A stretch of DNA of 64,000 nt, from the NCBI GenBank assembly GCA_017623115.1, contig JAGAPT010000006.1, forward strand, positions 146,572-210,571, written 5' to 3'. The notes below the pieces were generated by a model. It was not told the origin of the DNA and made no database searches. It saw only the letters and a program-made list of their open reading frames with translations. The DNA comes from Alistipes sp. GTDB lineage: Bacteria > Bacteroidota > Bacteroidia > Bacteroidales > Rikenellaceae. The translations under genes were made by a program, and so were the position numbers. This document shows, piece by piece, positions 43,870-52,316 of this stretch; within the stretch, counting starts at the first letter, position 1; every line of letters begins with the position of its first letter.

Positions 43870-44643
43870 TTACTCCTTTTCGATGGTGGTGCCTGCCTCA
43901 TGAAGTAGGTCATCGGCATGCTTGATACGCACGGAGCGTACTCCTTGTTCCACCGCCTTCAAGGCGTTCTCGATTTTCGGTATCATACCCCCCTTTACAG
44001 CCCCTTCGGCCTTCAGGGCAGCATAGTTTGCGGCTGTGATGCGGCTGATGACCGAAGCATCGTCCTCGGCATCCCGCAATACGCCTCGCTTCTCGAAGCA
44101 GAAGATGAGGTCGGTCGGGGCGATGGCGGCTGCCCCGAGGGCTACGGCCGTAGCGACACTGTCGGCATTGCAGTTGAGCAGATTTCCCTTTCCGTCGTGC
44201 ATGATGGCCGAGAAGACAGGGGTGATACCCGCCTCCAGAAGGGTTTTCAGCAGGTTGCTGTCCACCGCATCAATATCCCCTACAAATCCGTAGTCGATGG
44301 GCGTGGGCTTTCGACGATGGGCACGGCCGATGTTGCCATCGGCGCCCGAGAGGCCAAGGGCATTGCATCCGGCAGCTTGCAGTGCAGCAACGATTTGCTT
44401 GTTGATGAGGCCGGCGTAGACCATCGTCACGATGTCGAGGGTTGCCTTGTCGGTAATGCGACGCCCCTCGACCATCTGTACCGGTATCTCCATGCGCTCG
44501 GCTAACCGTGTGGCAAGTTTCCCGCCACCGTGAATGAGGATTTTAGGCCCCTCTAATGAGACGAGGTTGCGCACAAAGGCAGCGAGTGCCGTGGGGTTGT
44601 CGATGACGTTGCCGCCAATCTTAATGACCGTAATCTGCTCCAT
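43870..44643 (-). CDS. argB: N-acyl-L-glutamate kinase
   Basis: A 257-aa amino-acid kinase. TVIKIGGNVIDN and ILIHGGGKLATRLAERM are the phosphate-binding glycine motifs, VYAGLINKQIVAALQ and NCNADSVATAVALGA are family signatures, and GGMIPKIENALKAVE is the ArgB C-terminal motif. It phosphorylates the N-acylglutamate made by the first enzyme. In a succinyl-type pathway the substrate would be N-succinylglutamate; sequence alone does not decide. It starts 3 nt after argF'. Confidence 0.93.
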   Translation of the reverse strand: MEQITVIKIGGNVIDNPTALAAFVRNLVSLEGPKILIHGGGKLATRLAERMEIPVQMVEGRRITDKATLDIVTMVYAGLINKQIVAALQAAGCNALGLSGADGNIGRAHRRKPTPIDYGFVGDIDAVDSNLLKTLLEAGITPVFSAIMHDGKGNLLNCNADSVATAVALGAAAIAPTDLIFCFEKRGVLRDAEDDASVISRITAANYAALKAEGAVKGGMIPKIENALKAVEQGVRSVRIKHADDLLHEAGTTIEKE

Positions 44644-44646
44644 CGT

Positions 44647-45600
44647 TTATAGGTTTTCCAACAGACGTTTCAAAACCACCGTAGCCGAAATCTCGCGGTT
44701 GGCCGCCTCGGGGATTACGAGCGAACGCTCCGACTCAATCACGTCGTCCGTAACAATCATGTTGCGACGCACCGGCAGGCAGTGCATGAAATAGGCGTTG
44801 TTCGTCAGTGCCATCTTCTCGCTGTCGACCGTCCACGAGCGGTCGGTCGAGAGCACCTTACCGTAGTTTGGGTCTACATAGGCCGCCCAGTTCTTGGCAT
44901 AGATGAAGTCCGCCCCCTCGAATGCCTTGCGCTGGTCGTATTCCACCTTGGCATGGCCGACAAATTGCGGGTCGAGTTCGTATCCCTCGGGGTGGGTAAT
45001 GACAAAGTCGTAGTCCGCAGCATTCATCCACTCGGCAAAGGAGTTGGGAACGGCTTGCGGCAGCGCCTTGGGGTGGGGAGCCCACGTCAGGACCACCTTC
45101 GGGCGTGCTACGGTTTTGTACTCCTCGATGGTAATCAGGTCGGCAAAACTCTGCAGCGGATGGCGTGTGGCTGCCTCCATCGAGAAGACCGGACGCCCCG
45201 AGTAGCGCATGAACTGCTCGAGGATGCGCTCCTCGTAATCCTCGGCCTTATCGCGGAATTGGGCAAAGGAGCGGATACCGATGATATCGCAGTAGGAGCC
45301 CATGACGGGAATCGCCTCCAAGAGGTGCTCGGGCTTATCGCCATCCATGATGACGCCCCGCTCGGTTTCGAGTTTCCAGGCACCCTGATTGACATCGAGC
45401 ACCATGACGTTCATGCCGAGATTCATCGCTGCCTTCTGGGTCGAAAGGCGGGTGCGCAGGCTCGAATTGAAAAAGAGCATCAAGAGGGTTTTATTCTTTC
45501 CCAGATGGGTATAAGCGAAGCGGTCGCGCTTGACCTCCAAGGCCTCTTGCACAGCCTCCTTCAGGTTGCCGATGTCGGCTACGCAGGTGAATTTTTTCAT
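44647..45600 (-). CDS. argF': N-succinyl-L-ornithine carbamoyltransferase
   Basis: 317 aa from MKKFTCVADIG; upstream in-frame ATGs fall within the end of the preceding gene. Carbamoyl-phosphate binding is shown by FFNSSLRTRLSTQKAA, HPLQSFADL and the ornithine loop HCLPVRRN. Pro90, in GDKPEHL, occupies the position reported to give succinyl selectivity in the Bacteroides fragilis enzyme, where acetyl-specific homologues have Glu. The family makes N-succinylcitrulline, so the whole pathway here should run on succinylated intermediates. It starts 14 nt after the large MG2/plug gene. Confidence 0.94.
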   Translation of the reverse strand: MKKFTCVADIGNLKEAVQEALEVKRDRFAYTHLGKNKTLLMLFFNSSLRTRLSTQKAAMNLGMNVMVLDVNQGAWKLETERGVIMDGDKPEHLLEAIPVMGSYCDIIGIRSFAQFRDKAEDYEERILEQFMRYSGRPVFSMEAATRHPLQSFADLITIEEYKTVARPKVVLTWAPHPKALPQAVPNSFAEWMNAADYDFVITHPEGYELDPQFVGHAKVEYDQRKAFEGADFIYAKNWAAYVDPNYGKVLSTDRSWTVDSEKMALTNNAYFMHCLPVRRNMIVTDDVIESERSLVIPEAANREISATVVLKRLLENL

Positions 45601-45614
45601 CGTATCGGTCTTTT

Positions 45615-48314
45615 TTATTGTTCTTTTGCTTTCAATTGATAGGTGGCTCGGCACAACTCGCCCTCGTCGGTGATGCCTTCCAGTACCACCTGATAGTCGT
45701 TGGGACGGTCAGCCGTCCAGAAAGAGAGCGAGGCCGTGCCCGTTGCATCGCTGCGCAGGTCGGGTTCCCAGGCAATCGTAGTGCGCAGGTCCTTCTTGCG
45801 GGAGGCCTCGGGGTTATCGTAGCGAGGGGCGTAGAACTCCACAGGTTTGGAGTATCCTCCGATGAAAATCTCCGCAATGGATTGATTCGTGGTGTTGATG
45901 CGGCGGCTGTTGGCACGCACCTCCATGATGATTAATCCGTTGGGCGACAAGCCACTCAACCCGATAGCCTCTTGGGCATCCAGATAGGCCAGCTTGGTGA
46001 TATCCTCCATGGCGTAGGTGTCGAGCTCGCTGATGTCGGCCGGCGAACCATTAATCAGCACACTCGGGGTACGATCCTCCTCGTCGAAGAGTTCCTCGCC
46101 GGTACTCAACGCCTCCTCCTCGGACTCATCGGCCATCTGTATGCGTGTAGGGCTGTTTTTGCGGACCCGCACCTCGTTACCGAAGACTTCGAGTTCACGG
46201 AAACGCTGCAATGCATCGTAGACCGAAGCGTAGTGCGAAAGCTCGTCGGTGAGCGAGTTGAATCCGTCGACAATGCTCGAATAGGAGTAGGTGCTTTCTC
46301 GCTTTGCCGTTACCACCACCGCGTCAATGTCGATAACCCGCATACCGCCCTCGGTATAATATTTCTCTTTGGCATCCATCAACATCGCCTCCGTGACAGC
46401 CGGTTTATAGGCCTGGAAGTGGGGACGAGGCAACGGAATGTTGGTCGAGGGGAAGGTCTCGGGGTCGATGTGGATGACCACCGAGCGACTGCTCCCTTTG
46501 CGGTTGAGGGCCTGGATGAAGTAGTAGGAGGTATCGGGCATGTCGATACCCGAAATCTTAAATCGCGCCGAGGGGGTCAGTGGGAAGTGGCCGAGCATCT
46601 CTCCTCCCTTCTGGAAGATGGCGATGCTGGACTCCTTTGCCTTGCCGAAAAGTCCCGTTACACGTCCTTTGACATACTGCGTCTTTTCGATTTCGTACTG
46701 CACTTTGGGGTAGGTTCCCGTGAGAATCTTGCTCACGTCGTATCGACGCCAGCCGTTGGTGAGCATAACGAGGTCGAGAAACTCACGACGGTTCTCATCC
46801 TCCTTGTTGAAGTATTCGGCCGGTTTCTCGATAGTGCCCCGCAGGTCGGAACTGAGCAGCAGGTAGCTGAAAATATTTTCACGCGTAGGGTCTAATTCGA
46901 CCGCTTCGGTATCGGTTACCGAGACCGCAAATCGTCCCGATGCGGGCAGTCCCCGACTGTTGCGAATGCGGAAGTTGAGTTTCAGCTGCTCGCGAGGTGA
47001 GAACGAGGTTTTGTTGGCCGAAATATCCGCCGTTGCAAACTCATTGTTGTCGATGAAGACCAATCGCTCGGCCACAATCTGGCGGCTCTCCTTATCCACA
47101 ATCGAAATGAGCGAGATGCCGCTCTTCATGCGGGTGGTTGAGATGCGTTTCAGGCGGGATAGATCCTCGATGACCGCTTCGATGATTCCCCGCGACTGAA
47201 TCACGGCCGCCAAACGCGACACGGGGTAGTCGGGGGTTGTCGAAACCTTCATCAACAGCAGTTCGGCACTGCGCTTTACCTGCACCGTGCAACCCGATGA
47301 AAGGACTTTCGGCAGGTTGAACGTGCGGGTCAACCCCTTCTCGGAGGTGATGGTTGCCGTATACTGCTCCTCGGGCTCGGCCGTCAGTAAGACAAGCCCC
47401 ATACCTTTGTGGAGCGAGCGAAGGTCGCAGAGCGTATCCTGTTTGCTGTCGCAGACGACACCCTCGACCTCGATCGCCTTACCATCCACGCCGATCGCCT
47501 TGAAGGCAACGCTTTGGGGTATACCGGCAATCAGGTTACCGCCTTCGGGGAAGAATTGCACCGAGAAATCATCCGAGAAGGAGGGGAGTTGAATCGTTCG
47601 TTCGAGGATGCGGTCATTGGCCGAAACCTTCAATCGCAGGCAATCGTCAGGAGCGTTGGAGGGGCGGAATTTGATGGCCACCACTCCGTTCTCATCGCTC
47701 TTTGAACGGTAGATTTTACTCTTTCCGCGTAGGTTGAGTGTGTACTCAATCTCTTGATTGACCAGACGCTTTCGCGCATGGTTCATCAAAGTAATCCGGG
47801 CAAGCACCGACTTGTCGTCGAGCGTGCGGTAGTTGACCAGCGTCTGGATGGCATCGTCGATGTAGTTCCCCACCTCAATCTCCTTGTGGAAGAGGAAGGC
47901 CTCATCGAAGTTGCTCATCCACTTGGTGTAGGCTCGCAACGTGTAGCGACCTGGATCCAGTTTCGTGGAGAGGGGCATGGCGTTGGCGAATCGTCCCTCG
48001 TTGCCCAGCACTTTGAGGCGGGTAATCAGGCGGCCGTCGGCACTGATTAACTCGACATAGAGAAACTTCGACTCGGTGGCCGGTGTAAAGCGCATGGGGT
48101 GGAGCAAAAAGGCACTGAAATAGATCTTCTCACCCGCGCTATAGTAGGGTTTGTCGGTAATGAGGTATAGTTTCTCTTGCAGCCCGATTTTCTGGTAATA
48201 GTCGAGAAAGGCGTGCTCGGTTTGCGCGCGAAACTCCCCGTCTGTGTGCTGTGCCATGCTGACAGTCCACAGGAACGACAGGCAAAAGATCCACAAGAGT
48301 CGCTTTTTACACAT
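45615..48314 (-). CDS. Large exported MG2-like protein with C-terminal TonB-plug domain, no barrel
   Basis: 899 aa with a signal peptide (LLWIFCLSFLWTVSMAQ). An MG2/macroglobulin-like domain begins YLITDKPYYSAGEKIYFSAF (about 49-68), followed by further beta-sandwich repeats (VQFFPEGGNLIAGIPQSVAF; DLVMLTNGWRRYDVSKI). A linker DAVVVTAKRES (about 687) resembles a TonB box, a plug-like segment (PSVLINGSPADI ... LSPNGLIIMEVRA) lies near 770-825, and a final beta domain contains WEPDL and SFWTADRPNDYQV. No transmembrane barrel follows. Related Bacteroidota proteins are annotated as MG2 or plug-domain proteins of unknown role. It is embedded between argD (25 nt) and argF' (14 nt). Confidence 0.88.
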   Translation of the reverse strand: MCKKRLLWIFCLSFLWTVSMAQHTDGEFRAQTEHAFLDYYQKIGLQEKLYLITDKPYYSAGEKIYFSAFLLHPMRFTPATESKFLYVELISADGRLITRLKVLGNEGRFANAMPLSTKLDPGRYTLRAYTKWMSNFDEAFLFHKEIEVGNYIDDAIQTLVNYRTLDDKSVLARITLMNHARKRLVNQEIEYTLNLRGKSKIYRSKSDENGVVAIKFRPSNAPDDCLRLKVSANDRILERTIQLPSFSDDFSVQFFPEGGNLIAGIPQSVAFKAIGVDGKAIEVEGVVCDSKQDTLCDLRSLHKGMGLVLLTAEPEEQYTATITSEKGLTRTFNLPKVLSSGCTVQVKRSAELLLMKVSTTPDYPVSRLAAVIQSRGIIEAVIEDLSRLKRISTTRMKSGISLISIVDKESRQIVAERLVFIDNNEFATADISANKTSFSPREQLKLNFRIRNSRGLPASGRFAVSVTDTEAVELDPTRENIFSYLLLSSDLRGTIEKPAEYFNKEDENRREFLDLVMLTNGWRRYDVSKILTGTYPKVQYEIEKTQYVKGRVTGLFGKAKESSIAIFQKGGEMLGHFPLTPSARFKISGIDMPDTSYYFIQALNRKGSSRSVVIHIDPETFPSTNIPLPRPHFQAYKPAVTEAMLMDAKEKYYTEGGMRVIDIDAVVVTAKRESTYSYSSIVDGFNSLTDELSHYASVYDALQRFRELEVFGNEVRVRKNSPTRIQMADESEEEALSTGEELFDEEDRTPSVLINGSPADISELDTYAMEDITKLAYLDAQEAIGLSGLSPNGLIIMEVRANSRRINTTNQSIAEIFIGGYSKPVEFYAPRYDNPEASRKKDLRTTIAWEPDLRSDATGTASLSFWTADRPNDYQVVLEGITDEGELCRATYQLKAKEQ

Positions 48315-48339
48315 CGGACGGGGCTTGGGGTAACTTATT

Positions 48340-49461
48340 CTACAATAGCTTTTTTAGGGCTGCGAGGAATTGGTCGGCATGCTCCTTGCGCAGGTTCAGT
48401 GCCGGCAACAGACGGACGGTCGAGGCTCCTGCGCCCCCCGTGAAGATGTGCTCCTCGAAGAGCAGGCGTTTGCGCAACTCCGAGGCCGAGCCCTCAATCT
48501 CCATACCGATCATCAGGCCACGGCCACGCACCTCCTTCAGTTGCGGAATCCGACGCAATTCGTCGAGCAGGTAGGCCCCTACTTCGGCGGCGTTCTCGAT
48601 GAGCCGTTCCTCACGCATCACATCGAGTACAGCAATGGCAGCAGCGCAAGCCAGGTGGTTACCCCCAAAGGTGGTGCCGAGCATGCCCGGCCATGCCTCG
48701 AAGTGGGGGGCGATGAGCACGCCTCCGATGGGGAAGCCGTTGCCCATCCCCTTGGCGATGGTAATCAGGTCGGGACGGATGCCACTATATTGGTGGGCAA
48801 AAAAACGACCCGAACGGCCATATCCCGACTGAATCTCGTCGAGAATCAGCTGTGTGCCCGTCTCGGTGCAGAGCGTGCGCAGTTCGCGCAGGAAGTCATC
48901 CGTAGGCAGATGGATACCCGCCACACCCTGAATGCCCTCAATCAGTACGGCGGCAAACTGCTTCGAGTGGAGACGTTCACGCACCGCTTCAAGATCATTC
49001 AGCGGCACAAACTCCACCTTCTCGGTACGATTGAAAGGGGCGTTGATCTTTGGGTTGTCCGTAGCGGCTACGGCACCCGAGGTGCGGCCGTGAAAGGCCT
49101 TCTTGAAGGCCAGCACACGCTCACGTCCCGTCTGAAACGAGGCGACCTTCAGGGCATTCTCGTTCGCCTCGGCTCCCGAGTTACAGAGGAAGAGGCGGTA
49201 ATCATCGTAGCCCGAGAGTGCTCCCAGTCGGTCGGCCAACTGCTGTTGCAGCGAGTTGAGGACCGAGTTGGAGTAGAAACCCAATCGGGAAACCTGCTCC
49301 TGCAAGGCTTCTACATAGGTCGGATGGGCGTGGCCGATGGAGATGACGGCGTGACCCCCGTAGAGGTCGAGATACTCCTCGCCGTCGGCCGTGTAGACGT
49401 GGTTCCCGACGCCCCGAACCGGCTCCAGCGGATAGAGTGTGTATACGTTGAAAAGTTCCAT
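48340..49461 (-). CDS. argD: N-acylornithine aminotransferase
   Basis: 373 aa from MELFNVYTLYPLEP. Class III aminotransferase motifs are GGHAVISIGHAHP, CNSGAEANENALK, FHGRTSGA, LILDEIQSGYGRSG and the PLP lysine in ITIAKGMGNGFPIGG. It converts N-acylglutamate semialdehyde to N-acylornithine with glutamate as amino donor. In this pathway the acyl group is expected to be succinyl. The start follows the argC stop by a single nucleotide. Confidence 0.93.
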   Translation of the reverse strand: MELFNVYTLYPLEPVRGVGNHVYTADGEEYLDLYGGHAVISIGHAHPTYVEALQEQVSRLGFYSNSVLNSLQQQLADRLGALSGYDDYRLFLCNSGAEANENALKVASFQTGRERVLAFKKAFHGRTSGAVAATDNPKINAPFNRTEKVEFVPLNDLEAVRERLHSKQFAAVLIEGIQGVAGIHLPTDDFLRELRTLCTETGTQLILDEIQSGYGRSGRFFAHQYSGIRPDLITIAKGMGNGFPIGGVLIAPHFEAWPGMLGTTFGGNHLACAAAIAVLDVMREERLIENAAEVGAYLLDELRRIPQLKEVRGRGLMIGMEIEGSASELRKRLLFEEHIFTGGAGASTVRLLPALNLRKEHADQFLAALKKLL

Positions 49462-49462
49462 G

Positions 49463-50425
49463 CTAAAATACCGATGCTTTGAGGTGCAAACCACAATGCG
49501 GGTCGAGCCCGAAGATGCGGTTCATGTTCTCTACGGCCTGCCCCGACGCACCCTTCAAGAGGTTGTCGATGGCGGTCGTGATGTGGAGTTTCGAGCCATA
49601 TTTGGCCACCTGCACCAAGGCTTTGTTCGTGTTTACGACCTGCTTGAGGTCAATCGCGCGGTCGCTGACGTGCGTAAAGGCAGCCTTGGCGTAGTAGTCG
49701 CGGTAAAGTGCCGAAGCCTCCTCCTGCGAGAGCGGACACTCGGTGTAGACGCTTGCCAAGATGCCGCGCGTGAAGTCTCCACGCATCGGCACGAAGTTGA
49801 TAGCCGCCTCGAACGAGGGTTGCAACAGACGGAGGTTGCGCCCGATTTCGTTCAGGTGCTGGTGGTTGAATGCCTTGTAGATGGAGACGTTCGAGTCGCG
49901 CCAACTGAAATGGGTCGTTGCCGAGGGTTTCACACCGGCACCCGTCGAGCCGGTGATGGCCGTAACGTGTACCTCGTCCTGCAGCAGGCCGGCTGAGGCC
50001 AGCGGCAACAATGCCAGCTGAATGGCCGTGGCAAAGCATCCCGGGTTGGCGATGCGCTCGGCCGAGGCAATCTTCTCGGCCTGCCACTCGGCCAGCCCAT
50101 AGACAAAACCGTCGTGCTCGTCGCGGAAATCCTGTGCCAGGTCGATGATCTTCAACCCGGCGGGCAGGGTATGTTCGGCCATCCAGACCGAACTTTGCCC
50201 ATGTGCCGAGCAGAGGAAGAGCACATCAATCGAACTTAAATCATACTCCGAGCAGAAGACGAGGTCGCACTCCCCCTCCAAGCCTCCATGTACGGCCGTC
50301 AAGCGGTTGCCGGCATTCGAGGTGCTATGCACGAAGGTCAGCTCCGCCTCGGGGTGGTGTACCAAGAGACGAAGCAACTCGCCGGCCGTGTAGCCTGCGC
50401 CACCGATAATTCCGACACGAATCAT
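49463..50425 (-). CDS. argC: N-acyl-gamma-glutamyl-phosphate reductase
   Basis: 320 aa from MIRVGIIGGAGYTAGELLRLL, whose start overlaps the argG stop as ATGA. The NADP-binding GGAGYTAGEL motif opens the protein. The active-site segment ANPGCFATAIQLALLPL carries the catalytic Cys, and GVKPSATTHFSWR belongs to the substrate-binding region. It reduces the acyl-phosphate to the semialdehyde. Longer in-frame extensions overlap argG and are not needed. Confidence 0.95.
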   Translation of the reverse strand: MIRVGIIGGAGYTAGELLRLLVHHPEAELTFVHSTSNAGNRLTAVHGGLEGECDLVFCSEYDLSSIDVLFLCSAHGQSSVWMAEHTLPAGLKIIDLAQDFRDEHDGFVYGLAEWQAEKIASAERIANPGCFATAIQLALLPLASAGLLQDEVHVTAITGSTGAGVKPSATTHFSWRDSNVSIYKAFNHQHLNEIGRNLRLLQPSFEAAINFVPMRGDFTRGILASVYTECPLSQEEASALYRDYYAKAAFTHVSDRAIDLKQVVNTNKALVQVAKYGSKLHITTAIDNLLKGASGQAVENMNRIFGLDPHCGLHLKASVF

Positions 50426-51624
50426 CGCTTGTTGCGTTTTTGTACGTTGTGGTAAATCTTGATTTGGTTGCCCAGAATCTTCGTAAAGCCCTTCACGTCG
50501 TCGGCCGACCACGCCTTGTTCACCTCGCCATATTCGCCGAAGTCGGTCTTCATCAGGTCGAACGTCGAATCAACACCAACGAGCGTGTACCCCAGCGGAC
50601 GCAACGTGATCTCAACCGTACCCGTCACATTGCGCTGCGAACTCTCGAGCATCGCCTCGATGTCGCGCATCACCGGCTCGAGGTATTGTGCCTCGTGCAG
50701 GAACATGCCGTACCAGGTGGCTACCTGCTCCTTCCAGTAGAGCTGCCACTTCGTGAGGGTGTGCTTCTCGAGCATCTTGTGGGCGGCAATGATGAGCATC
50801 GGAGCGGCAGCCTCGAAGCCTACACGGCCCTTGATGCCGATAATCGTATCGCCGATGTGCATATCGCGGCCAATACCGAACTTCGAGCCTATGGCCTCGA
50901 CGGCGCGAATCGCCTCGACCTTGTCGGCATAGGGCGTGCCATTTACGGCCGAGAGTTGACCCTCGGTGAAGGTCAGTTTCAGCGTCTCCTCTTCATGCTG
51001 TGTAACCTGGCTCGGGTAGGCCTCCTCGGGCAACGTCTGCTCCGAATGGAGTGTCTCCTTACCACCAATCGAGGTGCCCCACAGACCCTTGTTAATCGAG
51101 TACTCCAACTTGCGGAAGTCGGCCTCGAAGCCATGCTCCTTGAGGTAGTTGATTTCATACTCGCGGGTGAGGGTCATGTCGCGCGTCGGAGTGATAATCT
51201 CAATCTCCGGTGCCAGAATCTGGAACGTAAGGTCGAAACGAACCTGGTCATTGCCGGCACCCGTCGAACCGTGCGCCACGGCATCGGCCCCAATCGACTT
51301 GGCATACTCGATGATGGCGATGGCCTGGAAGATGCGCTCCGAGCTGACCGAGATGGGGTAGGTGCCGTTACGCAGCACGTTGCCGTAGACCATGTAACGA
51401 ATCGACTTCTCGTAGTACTCCTGCTCGATGTCGAGCGAGGCGTGCTCAACAGCACCGAGTGCAAGGGCGCGAGCCTCGATATTTTTCAGCTCCTCCTTCG
51501 AGAAACCGCCCGTGTTGGCGATAGCCGTGTAGACATCGTATCCCTGCTCCTCGCTCAAATATTTGACGCAAAACGACGTGTCCAAACCGCCGCTGAATGC
51601 TAAAACAACCTTTTTCTTGCTCAT
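50422..51624 (-). CDS. argG: Argininosuccinate synthase
   Basis: 400 aa, full length. The N-terminal PP-loop AFSGGLDTSFCVKYL binds ATP; AHGSTGAGNDQVRFD and SINKGLWGTSIGGKETL are family signatures. It condenses citrulline with aspartate. It starts 18 nt after the GNAT gene and shares an ATGA overlap with argC, so it is translationally coupled within the operon. Confidence 0.97.
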   Translation of the reverse strand: MSKKKVVLAFSGGLDTSFCVKYLSEEQGYDVYTAIANTGGFSKEELKNIEARALALGAVEHASLDIEQEYYEKSIRYMVYGNVLRNGTYPISVSSERIFQAIAIIEYAKSIGADAVAHGSTGAGNDQVRFDLTFQILAPEIEIITPTRDMTLTREYEINYLKEHGFEADFRKLEYSINKGLWGTSIGGKETLHSEQTLPEEAYPSQVTQHEEETLKLTFTEGQLSAVNGTPYADKVEAIRAVEAIGSKFGIGRDMHIGDTIIGIKGRVGFEAAAPMLIIAAHKMLEKHTLTKWQLYWKEQVATWYGMFLHEAQYLEPVMRDIEAMLESSQRNVTGTVEITLRPLGYTLVGVDSTFDLMKTDFGEYGEVNKAWSADDVKGFTKILGNQIKIYHNVQKRNKR

Positions 51625-51642
51625 AATTGTATCTTTTTTTTG

Positions 51643-52260
51643 TTATTTCAGGTGAAAAATCTTTTTGAATGCATTTTTGAGGTACATGGCATAGGGCTTC
51701 AGGCGCGAGTGGCGCGGCTCCTCCTTCGAGGGGTCGTACAACATACCCGTGCAGAGGCACATGCGACGCTGGTTGCGTTGCAGGATGTCGTAGTTGCAGC
51801 ACCCTTCGCAACCCTTCCAAAACTCGTTATCCTCGGTCAACTCCGAGAAGGTAACAGGCACATAACCCATACGCGAGTTGAGTTTCATAACCGGCAGTGA
51901 GGTCGTGATACTGAATAACTTCGCGTACGGGAATCGTCGTCGGGCCAGCTCGAAGGTTCGTCGTTTGATGCGCTCGGCGAGTCCCAGATGGCGGTACTCG
52001 GGATCGACAATCAGACCGGAGGTGGCGACAAAATCGCCGTGCTCCCAACACTCGATGTAGCTGAATCCGACCAGCTTTTCTCCGTCCAACGCCACGACGG
52101 CCTTGCCGCCTTTGATTTTTGCGGCGATGTACTCGGGCGAACGCTTGGCGATACCCGTGCCACGCTGCAATGCCGATTCGTAGATGAGCGAGCAGATGCG
52201 CTCTGCATACTTGATGTGCTCCTCTTCAGCAAAAATGACGTTGATTGCTTTGTTATTCAT
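51643..52260 (-). CDS. GNAT-family N-acyltransferase heading the arginine operon (candidate N-succinyl/N-acetylglutamate synthase)
   Basis: 205 aa from MNNKAINVIFAEEEHIKYAE. The GNAT core is residues about 40-125: VVALDGEKLVGFSYIE, TSGLIVDPEYRHLGLAERI (acyl-CoA loop) and FSITTSLPVMKLNSRMGY. The C terminus is Cys-rich (CEGCCNYDILQ, RRMCLCTGM). No classical argA or argJ is present in the window, and this gene sits first in the operon, 18 nt before argG. I recall that a homologue at the same position in Bacteroides has been proposed as the N-acylglutamate synthase from genetic data. Activity and acyl donor are not provable from sequence. Confidence 0.88.
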   Translation of the reverse strand: MNNKAINVIFAEEEHIKYAERICSLIYESALQRGTGIAKRSPEYIAAKIKGGKAVVALDGEKLVGFSYIECWEHGDFVATSGLIVDPEYRHLGLAERIKRRTFELARRRFPYAKLFSITTSLPVMKLNSRMGYVPVTFSELTEDNEFWKGCEGCCNYDILQRNQRRMCLCTGMLYDPSKEEPRHSRLKPYAMYLKNAFKKIFHLK

Positions 52261-52316
52261 CTCGGTAATGAAATGTGGGAAAAATTTGTGTGAATGTATG
52301 TAGGTAAAAGTTTGTG

